A DNA stretch of 64,000 bases from Falsiroseomonas sp050563535 (GTDB lineage: Bacteria; Pseudomonadota; Alphaproteobacteria; Acetobacterales; Acetobacteraceae): assembly GCF_050563535.1 (NCBI RefSeq), contig NZ_JBNXUO010000008.1:1-64000 (forward strand), written 5' to 3'. Positions 44,159-53,239 of the stretch are shown here, piece after piece. The stretch's first letter is position 1; the number at the start of each line of letters is the position of its first letter. Under the pieces are notes generated by a model that saw nothing but the letters and a program-made list of their open reading frames with translations, was not told the origin of the DNA and ran no database searches. Made by a program: the position numbers and the translations under genes.

Positions 44159-45176
44159 CGACCGGCACGGCGTCGTCATTGGCGGGCGCGGGCACATTCG
44201 CCTCCCAGCGCCCTTCCTCGGCGAACCAGGCGATGGTGGATTTCAGCCCGGCATCGAGGTCCACCCGCGGCTGCCAGCCCAGCAGCCGCCGCGCGAGCGA
44301 GATGTCGGGCCGCCGCCGCCGCGGGTCGTCCACCGGCAGCGGCCGCCGCACGACGGCAGAGCGCGAGCCGGTCATCGCCACCACCCGCTCCACCAGTTCC
44401 GCCACGTTCAGCTCGACCGGGTTGCCGAGGTTCACCGCGCTCGGCGGCGGCGGGTCGAGCCGGCACAGCCGCGCCAGCCCGTCCACCAGGTCGTCCACGT
44501 AGCAGAAGGACCGCGTCTGCGTGCCGTCGCCATAGATGGTGATGTCGTCGCCGGCCAGCGCCTGCGTCACCACGTTGGACACCACGCGCCCGTCATCGGC
44601 GCGCATCCGCGGGCCGTAGGTGTTGAAGATGCGCGCCACCCGCACCTCCGCCCGGCCGGCGCGCTGGTAGTCGAAGCTCAGAGTCTCCGCCGCGCGCTTG
44701 CCCTCGTCGTAGCAGGCGCGGGGGCCGGTGGGGTTGACGTGGCCCCAGTAGTCCTCGCGCTGCGGATGCACCTCCGGGTCGCCATAGACCTCGCTGGTGG
44801 AAGCCAGCAGGAAGCGCGCGCCCTTCGCCTCGGCCAGCCGCAGCAGGTTGCGGGTGCCGAGGACGCAGGTGAGCATCGTGTGCTCGGGGTCGGCCTGGTA
44901 GTGCGGGGGGGACGCCGCGCAGGCCAGGTTGTAGATCGCGTCGATGTGCAGCGGCCCGGCGAGGAGCCGTGCCGGCAGCGGGTCCGCGATGTCGGCCTCC
45001 AGCACGTCGACGCGCGGGTCGCGCTCCAGGTGGCGAAGGTTCTGCCGCCGCCCGGTCTGGAAGTTGTCGAGGCAGATCACCTGCGCGCCGTCCGCCGCCA
45101 GCAGGTCGCACAGGTGCGAGCCCAGGAATCCCGCGCCGCCTGCGACGACGACGGTCTTTCGCTTGCCGTTCCTCAC
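44112..45176 (-). CDS. UDP-glucuronate decarboxylase-like SDR (UDP-xylose synthase)
   Basis: A 354-residue NAD-dependent sugar-nucleotide SDR. The Rossmann motif is GGAGFLGSHL; the catalytic region LLASTSEVYGDPEVHPQREDYWGHVNP, CYDEGKRAAE and FNTYGPRM follows UXS enzymes almost word for word, with YGDGTQTRSFCYVDDLVDGL further on. It would turn UDP-glucuronate into UDP-xylose, supplying the cluster's glycosyltransferases. The start GTG at 45176 overlaps the preceding CgeB stop. It is the last gene of the leftward string, and its 3' end overlaps the convergent GT9-like gene by 47 bp. Confidence 0.9.
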   Translation of the reverse strand: MRNGKRKTVVVAGGAGFLGSHLCDLLAADGAQVICLDNFQTGRRQNLRHLERDPRVDVLEADIADPLPARLLAGPLHIDAIYNLACAASPPHYQADPEHTMLTCVLGTRNLLRLAEAKGARFLLASTSEVYGDPEVHPQREDYWGHVNPTGPRACYDEGKRAAETLSFDYQRAGRAEVRVARIFNTYGPRMRADDGRVVSNVVTQALAGDDITIYGDGTQTRSFCYVDDLVDGLARLCRLDPPPPSAVNLGNPVELNVAELVERVVAMTGSRSAVVRRPLPVDDPRRRRPDISLARRLLGWQPRVDLDAGLKSTIAWFAEEGRWEANVPAPANDDAVPVVIGLARHPELARRGG

Positions 45177-46306
45177 AGCGACACCCTCTCCTCTGCCCTG
45201 GCCGACCGCGACGCGCCGGCCGGGTGGCGGTGATGCGCCATCGCCGCCCGCAGGTGGCGTTCGAGTTCGGCGGCCCGGTGGGCCGCGGTGTGGGCGGCCA
45301 GCACGCGCGCGCGCGCCGCCCGCCCGATGCGCCGGCCCCGGTCCGGCCCGGCATCCCGCAGCACGGCCAGCACCTGCTCCGGCGTCGTCGCCAGCAGGAT
45401 CTCCTCCTCCGGCCGGAACAGCGTCTCGATTCCGTCCCAGACGTCGGAGATCACCGGCGTGCCGCAGGCGCCGGCCTCGAACAGCCGCACGCTCGGGCTC
45501 CAGCCCGCGCGCACCATGTCGGCGCGGGTGACGTTCAGCGTGAAGCGGCTGGCGGCGTAGAAGGCGGGATGGTCGGCCGGGCCCACATGCTCCAGCCGCT
45601 CCACATTGGCAGGCCAGTCGATTCCTGCCGGATACTGCGCGCCCGCCACCACGAAGCGCAGCCCGGGCGCGCGGCGCGCGGGCTCGATCAGCAGGCGTTC
45701 CAGCACCGGCTGCCGGTCCGGGCTGTAGGTGCCGAGATAGGAGAGGTCCCAGCGCGGCGCCACGCCAGGCACCGGCCGGTACTGCGCGGCGTCGGCCGAG
45801 CAGTACAGCACCTCCGCCGCCGGCGCGCCCCAGCGCAGCCGCAGCAGGTCCAGCACCGGCCCGCCGGTGAAGGAGAGGTAGACGTCGTAGCCCGGGATGA
45901 CCGCGGGGGAGACGTATTCGTGGTCGCCCCGGTCGAGCTTCGCCAGCGTGACCGGCGTGTCGATGTCGTAGAAGGCGGTTGCGCCGCGCGCCGTGCGCTG
46001 CACGAACTGCCCCACGGCCACGCCTTCCGGCACGTAGGAGCCGACCAGCACGGCATCCGCCGCCGCGATCTCGCCCTGCCAGCGCGCCAGGTCGCCAAGG
46101 TCGCGGTAGAATTCCAGCCGGCACCAGGGCGGGTCCGCCAGGTCGCGCGCCGAGGCGTACCAGGGCACGTCGCGTTCCAGGAAGGTCACGGCATGGCCGC
46201 GCGCCGCGAAGGCGCGCAGCAGCGCGCGGTAGGTGGTGGCATGCCCGTTGCCCCAGGCCGAGGACAGGCTGAGCCCGAGCACGACGAGCTTCATCGGCGC
46301 GCTCAT
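45173..46306 (-). CDS. CgeB-like glycosyltransferase (cluster copy 1)
   Basis: A 377-residue cytoplasmic GT-B type transferase. The N-terminal half begins KLVVLGLSLSSAWGNGHATTYRALLRAF and carries ERDVPWYASARD; the C-terminal half has DLSYLGTYSPDRQPVLERLL, TLNVTRADMVRAGWSPSVRLFEAGACGTPVISD and FRPEEEILLA, the nucleotide-sugar-binding part typical of CgeB proteins. It is closest, by eye, to the copy at 57993 (shared WGNGHAT, RDVPWYA, DLSYLGTY). Starts and stops overlap neighbours by 4 bp on both sides. Donor and acceptor unknown. Confidence 0.85.
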   Translation of the reverse strand: MSAPMKLVVLGLSLSSAWGNGHATTYRALLRAFAARGHAVTFLERDVPWYASARDLADPPWCRLEFYRDLGDLARWQGEIAAADAVLVGSYVPEGVAVGQFVQRTARGATAFYDIDTPVTLAKLDRGDHEYVSPAVIPGYDVYLSFTGGPVLDLLRLRWGAPAAEVLYCSADAAQYRPVPGVAPRWDLSYLGTYSPDRQPVLERLLIEPARRAPGLRFVVAGAQYPAGIDWPANVERLEHVGPADHPAFYAASRFTLNVTRADMVRAGWSPSVRLFEAGACGTPVISDVWDGIETLFRPEEEILLATTPEQVLAVLRDAGPDRGRRIGRAARARVLAAHTAAHRAAELERHLRAAMAHHRHPAGASRSARAEERVSL

Positions 46307-47397
46307 GCCGCCGCCCTCTCGCGCCTGCGGGCCGCTTCCTCGCGCAGCAGCGCATCCACCTCGGCGCCGCGCCGGGCATAGGTATGCTCGGCCAGGATGC
46401 GCGCCCGCGCGGCGTCGCCGATGGCCCGCGCGCGTTCCGGCGTCAGCGCCGCCAGGTGCGCCGCCACGTCGGCGCCGTCGCGCGCCGACAGCACCTCCTC
46501 GCCCTCGCGCAGGAACATCTCCAGCCCGACCCAGGCATCGGTGATGAGGCAGGCGCCCGCGCCCGCCGCCTCGAACACCCGCGTCGCGGGGGAGAAGCCG
46601 ACCTGCGCCATGCTGTCGCGCGCGATGTTCAGCACGGCGAGCGGCGTGGTGTTGAAGGCGTTGTGCTCCCGCGTGCCGACATGGCCGAGCTGGCGCACAT
46701 TCGCCGGCATCGGCTTGTCGTGCCAGCCATTGCCGCCGATCAGGAAGCCGCGTCCGGGCAGCATCGCCGCGGGGCGCAGGAAGAACTCCTCCACCCTTGC
46801 CTCCCGGTCCGGCAGGCGGTTGCCGAGGAATGAGAGGTCGGCGGCGAAGCGCGGATCGGCCGGCGCGGGGTGGTGGGTCGAGGGGTCGAGCGCGTTGTAG
46901 ACCGGCACGCAGCGCCGCGCGCCGAACGCCTCATACGCCTCCACCACCGGCGGCCCGCCGCCATAGGTCAGCACGAGGTCGAGCCCAGGCAGCGCGGCAT
47001 GCAGCGGGTGGTCCGGCGCGGCGCGCAGCTCCGCCAGCGTCGCCGGCGCGTCCACGTCCCAGAAGATGCGGATGGCGTCGGGCCGGGCCTCCGCCATGAC
47101 GCCCCGCAGCAGCTCCGCGTCGTAGACGCCGACGCCGCTGGCCTTCACCACCACATCCGCCTCCCCCGCGCGGGCCAGCGCGGCGCGCAGCCCTTCCCCG
47201 GTCGCGGGCCAGACATTCACCTCCGCCCAGTCCGGCGGGTCCATGTCGCGGTGCTGCTGCCGGCCGAAGGCGTCCGGCTCATGGAAGGTCACGCGGTGGC
47301 CGCGCCGCGCGAGGTCGCTCAGCAGGCCGCGGTAGTAGGTGGCGGCGCCGTTCCAGTAGGAGGACAGCAGGCTCGATCCGTAGAAGGCGATCCTCAT
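46303..47397 (-). CDS. CgeB-like glycosyltransferase (cluster copy 2)
   Basis: A 364-residue relative of copies 1, 3 and 4. N-terminus MRIAFYGSSLLSSYWNGAATYYRGLLSDLARRGHRVTFHEPDAF; the acceptor half contains RIFWDVDAPATL. The donor half has ADLSFLGNRLPDREARVEEFFL, LNIARDSMAQVGFSPATRVFEAAGAGACLITD and FLREGEEVL. The ATG at 47397 overlaps the preceding stop (ATGA), and its own stop overlaps the next ATG. Its divergence from the other copies suggests a different linkage. Confidence 0.83.
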   Translation of the reverse strand: MRIAFYGSSLLSSYWNGAATYYRGLLSDLARRGHRVTFHEPDAFGRQQHRDMDPPDWAEVNVWPATGEGLRAALARAGEADVVVKASGVGVYDAELLRGVMAEARPDAIRIFWDVDAPATLAELRAAPDHPLHAALPGLDLVLTYGGGPPVVEAYEAFGARRCVPVYNALDPSTHHPAPADPRFAADLSFLGNRLPDREARVEEFFLRPAAMLPGRGFLIGGNGWHDKPMPANVRQLGHVGTREHNAFNTTPLAVLNIARDSMAQVGFSPATRVFEAAGAGACLITDAWVGLEMFLREGEEVLSARDGADVAAHLAALTPERARAIGDAARARILAEHTYARRGAEVDALLREEAARRRERAAA

Positions 47398-48506
47398 GCG
47401 GCCTGCTCCGGCTGGTGGGTGGCGTGCAGCGTGGCGAGGATGCGCAGCAGCTCGTCCACGCGGTGCGTGCAGGAATGCCGGGCGCGGATGGTGGCGAGCC
47501 CGCTGGCCGAGAGCTGCGCCCGCAGGTCCGGGTCGTCGCGCAGCGCGCGCAGGTGGCGCGTCATCTCCGCGCCGTCGCGCGCCACCAGGTAGTCCTCGCC
47601 CGGGCGGAACAGGCCCTCCGCGTCGTCCCAGGGCGCGCAGGCCAGCGGGATGCCGCAGGCCAGCGCCTCGAACACGCGGATGGTGGGGATGCCGGGCAGC
47701 GCCCGCACGTAGAAGCGCCGCGGGACATGCACGGTGGCCAGGTGCCGCGCGAAGACCCCCGGCGCCGCCGCATTCGCCAGCCAGCCGCGGTGCCGCGCGC
47801 CGTGGGCGCGGAGCGTCGCCAGCGCCTCCTCCGGATAGCGCACGCCGTGGATGTCGAGCGGGAGGCCCGCCTCGGCGGCGGGGCGCAGCAGGAAGGCCTC
47901 CAGCTCCTCGCCGCGCTCGCCGTCGCCCCAGTTGCCGATCCAGACCAGGCCGTCGCGATGGCCTTCCCGCACCGGCGGGCGGAACAGCCGCGTATCCGCC
48001 GCCTCGTGCCAGGTGAAGACGCGCGCACCCCAGCCCCAGCGGCGATAGACCTCGGACAGTGCCTCGCCGAAGGCCAGCACACCGTCGTAGCCGTCGAGGT
48101 CGAAGGCGCGGATCGCCTGCGGGTCGCTGACCGCGCGGTGATGCGTGTCGTGGAACAGCAGCGTGAAGCGCGCGCCACGCCGCCGCATCCGGCCGAGCGC
48201 CGCGACCACCCAGGGGTCGCTCCATTCATGCACGACCACCACCTCGGCGTCCTCGACCAGCGGCGCCAGGTCGGCCTCATCGGCATAGCGGCGCGAGGAC
48301 AGTTCGGGATAGGCCTGGCGGTACTCCACCAGCCCCGCCTCGCCATGGTCGCGCAGCAGGTTCGCAAGACTCCAGGCGCCCTCCGGCTCGGCCGCCGTCA
48401 CCTCATGCCCGCGCGCCAGCAGGTCGCGCAGGACGCCGCGCAGGAAATGCGCGTTGCCGTGGTTCCAGCAGGAGGAAAGGGAATGGGTGAACCAGACGAA
48501 CCTCAC
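47394..48506 (-). CDS. CgeB-like glycosyltransferase (cluster copy 3)
   Basis: A 370-residue member of the same family: starts VRFVWFTHSLSSCWNHGNAHFLRGVLRDLLARGHEVT, and later WIGNWGDGERGEELEAFLL, VPRRFYVRALPGIPTIRVFEALACGIPLACAPWDD and FRPGEDYLVARDG. The core HxDTHHRA segment (LLFHDTHHRAVSD) is His-rich and absent from the other copies. The start is a GTG at 48506 overlapping the GT4 stop. Probably cytoplasmic, acting in sequence with the other transferases of the string. Confidence 0.82.
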   Translation of the reverse strand: MRFVWFTHSLSSCWNHGNAHFLRGVLRDLLARGHEVTAAEPEGAWSLANLLRDHGEAGLVEYRQAYPELSSRRYADEADLAPLVEDAEVVVVHEWSDPWVVAALGRMRRRGARFTLLFHDTHHRAVSDPQAIRAFDLDGYDGVLAFGEALSEVYRRWGWGARVFTWHEAADTRLFRPPVREGHRDGLVWIGNWGDGERGEELEAFLLRPAAEAGLPLDIHGVRYPEEALATLRAHGARHRGWLANAAAPGVFARHLATVHVPRRFYVRALPGIPTIRVFEALACGIPLACAPWDDAEGLFRPGEDYLVARDGAEMTRHLRALRDDPDLRAQLSASGLATIRARHSCTHRVDELLRILATLHATHQPEQAA

Positions 48507-49612
48507 GCGGCTTCCCTTCCTGAACGAGGCCCGACCCGCGCGAGGAGCCGGCGGTGGATGCGGTGCACGCCATCGGCCATCGCATCCGGGCCGTGGCGGC
48601 AGGCTCGTTCCCGGGCTGCAACGCGGAGTTCCGCGCGGCGTTCCCGGTCCCGCAACAGCCCCCCGATCGCCTGCGCGAAGCCAACGTCGTCGCCGGGCGG
48701 CACGAAGACCGCCGCGCGGTCCCACAGCTCGCGGAAGGTCGGGATGTCCGACAGCACCAGGGCGCAGCCGGCCTGCGCGGCTTCGAGCACCGCGAGGCCG
48801 AAGGGCTCGTATCGCGCGGCGGAGACGAAGACGGGGCCGCGCGCCAGTTCCGCCCGCAGCGCCGCGTCGTCGAGCGTGCCGAGCAGGCGCAGATGCGCCA
48901 GCGGCACCGCCGCGCCGTTCGGGCCCCGCACCGGGCCCGCCGCCAGGACCGGCGCATCCAACCGCGCCGCCGCGCGGTCCAGCGTCACGAGGTCCTTGCC
49001 CTCGTCCCAGAGCCGCCCGGCGGTGAAGGCGAAGGCGCCGTCCGCGTGGGCCGGCACGCCGCCCGCGCGGCCGTTCGGCACCACCTCGGGCGGCCGCGCC
49101 AGCGCATGGGCGCGCCGCGTCGCCTCGGCGAAGGCGTGCGTCGGCGCGACCAGCGCATCGGCCGCCGCATAGCCGCGCGACAGCAGCGCGGTCCGCCATG
49201 CGAAATCCGCCGGCAGCGGCCCGCCGCGCACCGCCTCCCACCAGGTCGCCAGGCAGGAATGGCAGGCGCCGAGCACCGGCACGCCGAAGTGCGCCACGGC
49301 CAGCGCCGGGCTGTTGAGATGCACGAGATCGACGCCGAGCGCCGCCGCGCGCGCCGCGACCGCCTGCCCCGCCGCCTCCACCTCCGCCGGCGTCCCCGCC
49401 AGCCAGTCGAGCGGCAGGCCCGTGACTTCGAGCGCGAGGCCCGGCACGGCGGCGGCCGCGGCGCGCTGCGCCGCGTCCGGCGCGGGGCCGAGCACGGCGA
49501 GCGTGGTCCGCACGCCGCGCGCCGCCAACCCGCGCGCGAGGTCGAGCGCATAGCCCCACACGCCGCCCACCGCATCCGCGGTCATCAGGATGTGCCGGGG
49601 CGCGCCGGTCAC
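48503..49612 (-). CDS. Family 4 glycosyltransferase
   Basis: A 369-residue GT-B transferase. The N-terminal domain opens HILMTADAVGGVWGYALDLARGLAARG, and the C-terminal donor domain has the GT4 hallmarks: AFTAGRLWDEGKDLVTLDRAAARL, then ARYEPFGLAVLEAAQAGCALVLSDIPTFRELW, the E-x7-E region. The PTHAFAEATRR segment is typical of GT4 acceptor loops. The start is a GTG overlapping the radical-SAM stop. It probably makes the first retained linkage using a nucleoside diphosphate sugar. Confidence 0.9.
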   Translation of the reverse strand: MTGAPRHILMTADAVGGVWGYALDLARGLAARGVRTTLAVLGPAPDAAQRAAAAAVPGLALEVTGLPLDWLAGTPAEVEAAGQAVAARAAALGVDLVHLNSPALAVAHFGVPVLGACHSCLATWWEAVRGGPLPADFAWRTALLSRGYAAADALVAPTHAFAEATRRAHALARPPEVVPNGRAGGVPAHADGAFAFTAGRLWDEGKDLVTLDRAAARLDAPVLAAGPVRGPNGAAVPLAHLRLLGTLDDAALRAELARGPVFVSAARYEPFGLAVLEAAQAGCALVLSDIPTFRELWDRAAVFVPPGDDVGFAQAIGGLLRDRERRAELRVAARERACRHGPDAMADGVHRIHRRLLARVGPRSGREAA

Positions 49613-50898
49613 GCCGCGCACGCGGCCTCCAGCGCGTCCAGCGCCAGGGGGCGCTCCTCCTGGATGTCGGAGAAGCCGGTGAACTGCGCGAGGTAATGCG
49701 CATGCGCGCGTTCCCAGGCGCGGTCGTCCGGCTCGCCCCACAGCCGGCGGTAGTCGGGCGAGGACGGGTAGGGATAGAGCGGCACGGGGTCGTTCGCCCA
49801 GACGCCGCCGGCCTGCAGCTTCGCCCGCCAGGCCGCCACCAGCGCCTCGTCGTCGCCGCTCATCTCGATGAGGTTGGCCTGCACGAAGGGCACGAAGCGG
49901 CGCGCATGCAGCAGCCGCTCCGCCAGCTCGTCCGTGGTCATCCGGCAGTTCTTGTCGAGCGCGGCGCGGCCTTCCACCGTCAGGCTCTCCACCCCCGCCT
50001 CGATCGAGACGCAGCCGGCGCGGCCCAGCAGCTCCAGCATCTCCGGCTTCCACAGGTCGATGCGGGTCTGCATGCCGAACTGCAGCCCGCGCCCGACCAG
50101 CGCCTCCAGCAGCGCCTTCTGGGGCAGGAAGATCTCGTCGATGAAATACAGGTACCCGACCCCCTGCGCGCGCAGCCCGTCGATCTCCTCGATCAGGAGC
50201 GCGAGGTCGCGGCGGCGGTACTTGTCGCGGAAGTCGATCTTCGCGCAGAAGGTGCAGTTGTAGGGACACCCGCGGGAGGCCTCGACCTCCGCCCCCGGCA
50301 CGTCCGGGCGGCTGTCGAAGCGGTGGTGGTGGTGGCGGTGCCGCAGCACCCATTCGGAGGGCCAGCGCAGCGCGGGCAGCTTCGTGAACTCGCCGGCATG
50401 CGGCGCGCCGGTGACGCGGATCTCCGCGCCGTCGCGATAGGCGATGGCCGGCACCCGCGACAGGTCGCCGGCGGCGGCGAGCATCGCCACCACCTCCTCG
50501 CATTCGCCGCGCACCACCACGTCGCAGCCCAGCTTCCGCAGCGCCGCGGCGGGCGTGACGGACCCGTGCGGCCCGACCGCCACCACCCGCCCGCCGCGGC
50601 CGCCGAGCGCGGCGACGAAGGCGCGCGGTACGCGCAGCTCCGGCTGGGCGCAGCGCCAGAACAGGTAGGTCGGCGCCGTCGCCACCACCGTCATCGCCGG
50701 CGCGAAGGACGCCACCTGCGCCGCCGCGTCGTCATTGGCGATGCCGCAGAGATGCGCGTCCAGCAGCAGCACCTCGTGCCCCGCCGCTTCCAGCAGCGCG
50801 CGGGAATAGCCGAGTTCCAGCGGCAGGTGCGGCTCTCGGCAGCCGAAATAGATGCTGCCAGCGAAGTCCCAGGGCGGGTTGACCAGCGCGACCCTCAT
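49609..50898 (-). CDS. B12-binding-domain radical SAM enzyme
   Basis: A 429-residue protein. Residues 1-130 form a Rossmann cobalamin-type domain (ALVNPPWDFAGSIYFG, then PLELGYSRALLEAAGHEVLLLD), lacking a clear DxHxxG motif. The radical SAM cluster CxxxCxxC is in EASRGCPYNCTFCAKIDFRDKYRRR (about residue 210), followed by YFIDEIFLPQK and GMQTRIDLWKPEMLELLGRAGCVSIEAGVESL. This class methylates unactivated carbons or rearranges carbon skeletons. Position amid sugar genes suggests a C-methylation, dehydration or epimerisation of a sugar or cyclitol. Coupled by 4-bp overlaps to both neighbours. Confidence 0.9.
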   Translation of the reverse strand: MRVALVNPPWDFAGSIYFGCREPHLPLELGYSRALLEAAGHEVLLLDAHLCGIANDDAAAQVASFAPAMTVVATAPTYLFWRCAQPELRVPRAFVAALGGRGGRVVAVGPHGSVTPAAALRKLGCDVVVRGECEEVVAMLAAAGDLSRVPAIAYRDGAEIRVTGAPHAGEFTKLPALRWPSEWVLRHRHHHHRFDSRPDVPGAEVEASRGCPYNCTFCAKIDFRDKYRRRDLALLIEEIDGLRAQGVGYLYFIDEIFLPQKALLEALVGRGLQFGMQTRIDLWKPEMLELLGRAGCVSIEAGVESLTVEGRAALDKNCRMTTDELAERLLHARRFVPFVQANLIEMSGDDEALVAAWRAKLQAGGVWANDPVPLYPYPSSPDYRRLWGEPDDRAWERAHAHYLAQFTGFSDIQEERPLALDALEAACAA

Positions 50899-51956
50899 GG
50901 CAGCACCAGCGCAGCATCGGCGTGCAGCCCCCGCGCCTCCCTCAGCCAGACGGCCAGGTCGCGCAGCCCGTCGCGCCAGCCGCGCGGCGCGGCGAGGCCG
51001 AGTTCCGCCGTCGCCCGCCGCGTGTCGGAGACGTACCATCGCTGGTCGCCGGCGCGCCAGTCGTCGTGCCGCAGCTCCACCCGCCGCCCGGCGATCGCCT
51101 CGATCTCGCGCAGCACCTGACGCAGGCTGACCGCGTTGGCCGGCCCGCCGCCGAGGTTGAAGGCCTGGCCGGAGACGCGGCCGATGCGCCGCCATGCGGC
51201 GACCCAGGCCGCCACCGCGTCCTCCACATGCAGCACGTCGCGCACCTGGAAGCCGTCGCCGAAGATGCTGATCGGCTCGCCCCGCAGCGCGCGGATCAGG
51301 AAATGCGCGACCCAGCCCTGGTCCTCGGTGCCCATCTGGTGCGGGCCGTAGATGCAGCTCATCCGCATCACCACGCCGGGCACGCCGAAGCTGCGGGCGT
51401 AGTCCAGCACATACTGGTCCGCCGCGCCCTTCGAACAGCCATAGGGCGTGTGGAAGTCGAGCGGCCGCGTCTCCGCCACGCCCGCGCCGCGCAGCGCCGC
51501 ATCCTCCGGCACCCAGGTTTCGCCCCGGCGTTCCATCGCGACGTCGACGAGGTTGCCATACACCTTGTTCGTGCTGGCGAAGACCACCGGGCAGGGCCCG
51601 CCGGGGCGGGTGCGGATCGCCTCCAGCAGGGCGAAGGTGCCGGCGAGGTTGACGCCGAAATCCTCCGCCGGGTCGGTCATGCTGGTGGTGACGGCGACCT
51701 GCGCCGCCAGGTGGAAGGCCGCCTCCGCCCCCGCCACCGCCGTGCGGAGCGCCGCAGCGTCGCGGATGTCGGCGCGGACCGGGACGATGCGCGCGCCGTG
51801 GCGGCGCTGCAGCCAGGCGAGGTTCGCCTCCACCCCCGGGCGCTTCAGCGCGTCGTAGACCACCACGTCGTGCCCGGCGGCGGCGAGGTGGTCGGCGAGG
51901 TTCGCGCCGATGAAGCCGGCGCCGCCGGTGACCAGGACCCGTCCCGCCGCCGTCAC
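50895..51956 (-). CDS. NAD-dependent sugar-nucleotide epimerase (CDP-paratose 2-epimerase-like)
   Basis: A 353-residue extended SDR. Rossmann GGAGFIGANLADHL; active-site Ser/Thr in FASTNKVYGNL and YxxxK in TPYGCSKGAADQY. The segments AAQVAVTTSMTDPAEDFGVN, MSCIYGPHQMGTEDQGWVAHFL and GDGFQVRDVLHVEDAV are characteristic of the CDP-tyvelose/paratose 2-epimerase group. The true substrate is uncertain, because nucleotide and sugar vary within the group. The start is the GTG at 51956 overlapping the preceding SDR stop. Confidence 0.85.
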   Translation of the reverse strand: MTAAGRVLVTGGAGFIGANLADHLAAAGHDVVVYDALKRPGVEANLAWLQRRHGARIVPVRADIRDAAALRTAVAGAEAAFHLAAQVAVTTSMTDPAEDFGVNLAGTFALLEAIRTRPGGPCPVVFASTNKVYGNLVDVAMERRGETWVPEDAALRGAGVAETRPLDFHTPYGCSKGAADQYVLDYARSFGVPGVVMRMSCIYGPHQMGTEDQGWVAHFLIRALRGEPISIFGDGFQVRDVLHVEDAVAAWVAAWRRIGRVSGQAFNLGGGPANAVSLRQVLREIEAIAGRRVELRHDDWRAGDQRWYVSDTRRATAELGLAAPRGWRDGLRDLAVWLREARGLHADAALVLP

Positions 51957-53056
51957 GCCACCAGCCCCCGCGCCTCGAGCTCCCTGCGCGCCTGCTGCAC
52001 GCGGTCCTCCGCCTGCTGCCGCGCCACCCATTCGGCCAGCTCCGCCAGCCCGTCGCGGAAGTCCCGCGCGGCGGCGTAGCCCAGCCGCGACCGGGCCAGC
52101 GACAGGTCCGGGATGCAATGGCGGATGTCGCCCGCGCGCGCCTTGTCGGTGATCTCCGGCGCGATGCCCGGGCGGCCCATCGCCTCGGCCAGCAGGGTCG
52201 CCACCTGCCGCACGTTGCGGAATTCCCCGCTGCCGATGTTGAACACGCCGCCCGCCGCCTGCGGATGGTCGAGCGCGAGGAGGAAGGCGCGGGCCACGTC
52301 GTCCACATGCACGAAGTCGCGCATCTGCTCGCCATCCTCGAAGATCATCGGCGGCTGGCCGTTGTGCAGCCGCGCCGCGAAGATCGCGAGCACGCCGGTA
52401 TAGGGGTTGGACAGCGCCTGCCCGGGCCCGTAGGCGTTCCACAGCCGCAGCGCGACGCCTTCCATCCCGTAGGCGGGGGCGAGCGTCAGCGTCAGGCGTT
52501 CCTGGACATACTTGGTGATGGCGTAGACCGAGGCGAGCGCCGGCCGCTTGCCCTCCGGCGTCGGCACCGGCTTCAGCGGCCGCCCCTGCGCGTCCAGCGG
52601 GTCCCAGGGCTTGCCGGGGCGGCGGGTGATCTCCTCGTGCAGCGTCCCGTCCTCGCCGCGGTACAGCCCCTCGCCGTAGATGCTCATCGAGGAAGCGACG
52701 ACGACGCGCTTCACCGGCCTGTCGATCAGCGCCTGGAACAGCACCGCCGTGCCGTGGTCGTTGACCGAGACGTAGCGGTCCACCGCATACATGCTCTGCC
52801 CGACGCCGACCTCGGCCGCGAGGTGGACCACCTTGTCCACCCCGGCCAGCGCGCCGCGCAGCACCGCCTCGTCGCGCACGTCGCCGACGATAAGCTCCGC
52901 CTCCGCATCCAGGTCGCGCGGGCGGGCGGCGTCGCCGTGCACCTGCGGGATCAGGCTGTCCAGGATGCGGACGCGGCGGCCGTCCTGCAGCAGCAGCCGC
53001 GTCAGGTGGCGGCCGATGAATCCGGCTCCGCCGGTGACCAGGATCCGCTCCGTCAC
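51953..53056 (-). CDS. NAD-dependent epimerase/dehydratase
   Basis: A 367-residue extended SDR heading the leftward string. GGAGFIGRHL; catalytic ASSMSIYGEG and YAITKYVQE (Y-x3-K); then WNAYGPGQALSNPYTGVLAIFAARL and EDGEQMRDFVHVDDVARAFLLAL. The GQALSNPYTGVLAIF segment is typical of UDP-glucose/GlcNAc 4-epimerase relatives. The start is a GTG at 53056 with GGAGGGG upstream. It is divergent from the inositol phosphate synthase gene, 183 bp away, across what must be the cluster's central promoter. Confidence 0.86.
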   Translation of the reverse strand: MTERILVTGGAGFIGRHLTRLLLQDGRRVRILDSLIPQVHGDAARPRDLDAEAELIVGDVRDEAVLRGALAGVDKVVHLAAEVGVGQSMYAVDRYVSVNDHGTAVLFQALIDRPVKRVVVASSMSIYGEGLYRGEDGTLHEEITRRPGKPWDPLDAQGRPLKPVPTPEGKRPALASVYAITKYVQERLTLTLAPAYGMEGVALRLWNAYGPGQALSNPYTGVLAIFAARLHNGQPPMIFEDGEQMRDFVHVDDVARAFLLALDHPQAAGGVFNIGSGEFRNVRQVATLLAEAMGRPGIAPEITDKARAGDIRHCIPDLSLARSRLGYAAARDFRDGLAELAEWVARQQAEDRVQQARRELEARGLVA

Positions 53057-53239
53057 GCCGTGTCCCCTCCGCCCGTTCTACTTACCTCAGCCGCCGAACG
53101 CCCCGCATCGCGCAGGGTGAGTCCCCGGCGGCGTCACATTCCGGTGTCCTGGCCGTCCCCGTCTCCTGTCCCGGGAACGCATCCGCATCCGACGGGTTTC
53201 GGCGCCGGAACGCGCCGCAGTCGCGGTGTTGCGGGGGAG
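53057..53239. promoter_or_regulatory. Central divergent promoter region of the glycan cluster
   Basis: The 183 bases between the SDR gene (leftward) and the inositol phosphate synthase gene (rightward) show no coding bias. They must drive at least twelve genes. I see no clear palindromic operator; the least GC-rich stretch is near 53079-53089 (cgttctacttacc). Confidence 0.45.

Noticed and set aside
44112..46379. A single 755-residue protein joining the UDP-xylose synthase-like gene to upstream sequence
   Set aside because: The added N-terminal part is out-of-frame CgeB sequence; the GTG at 45176 overlapping the CgeB stop is the natural start.
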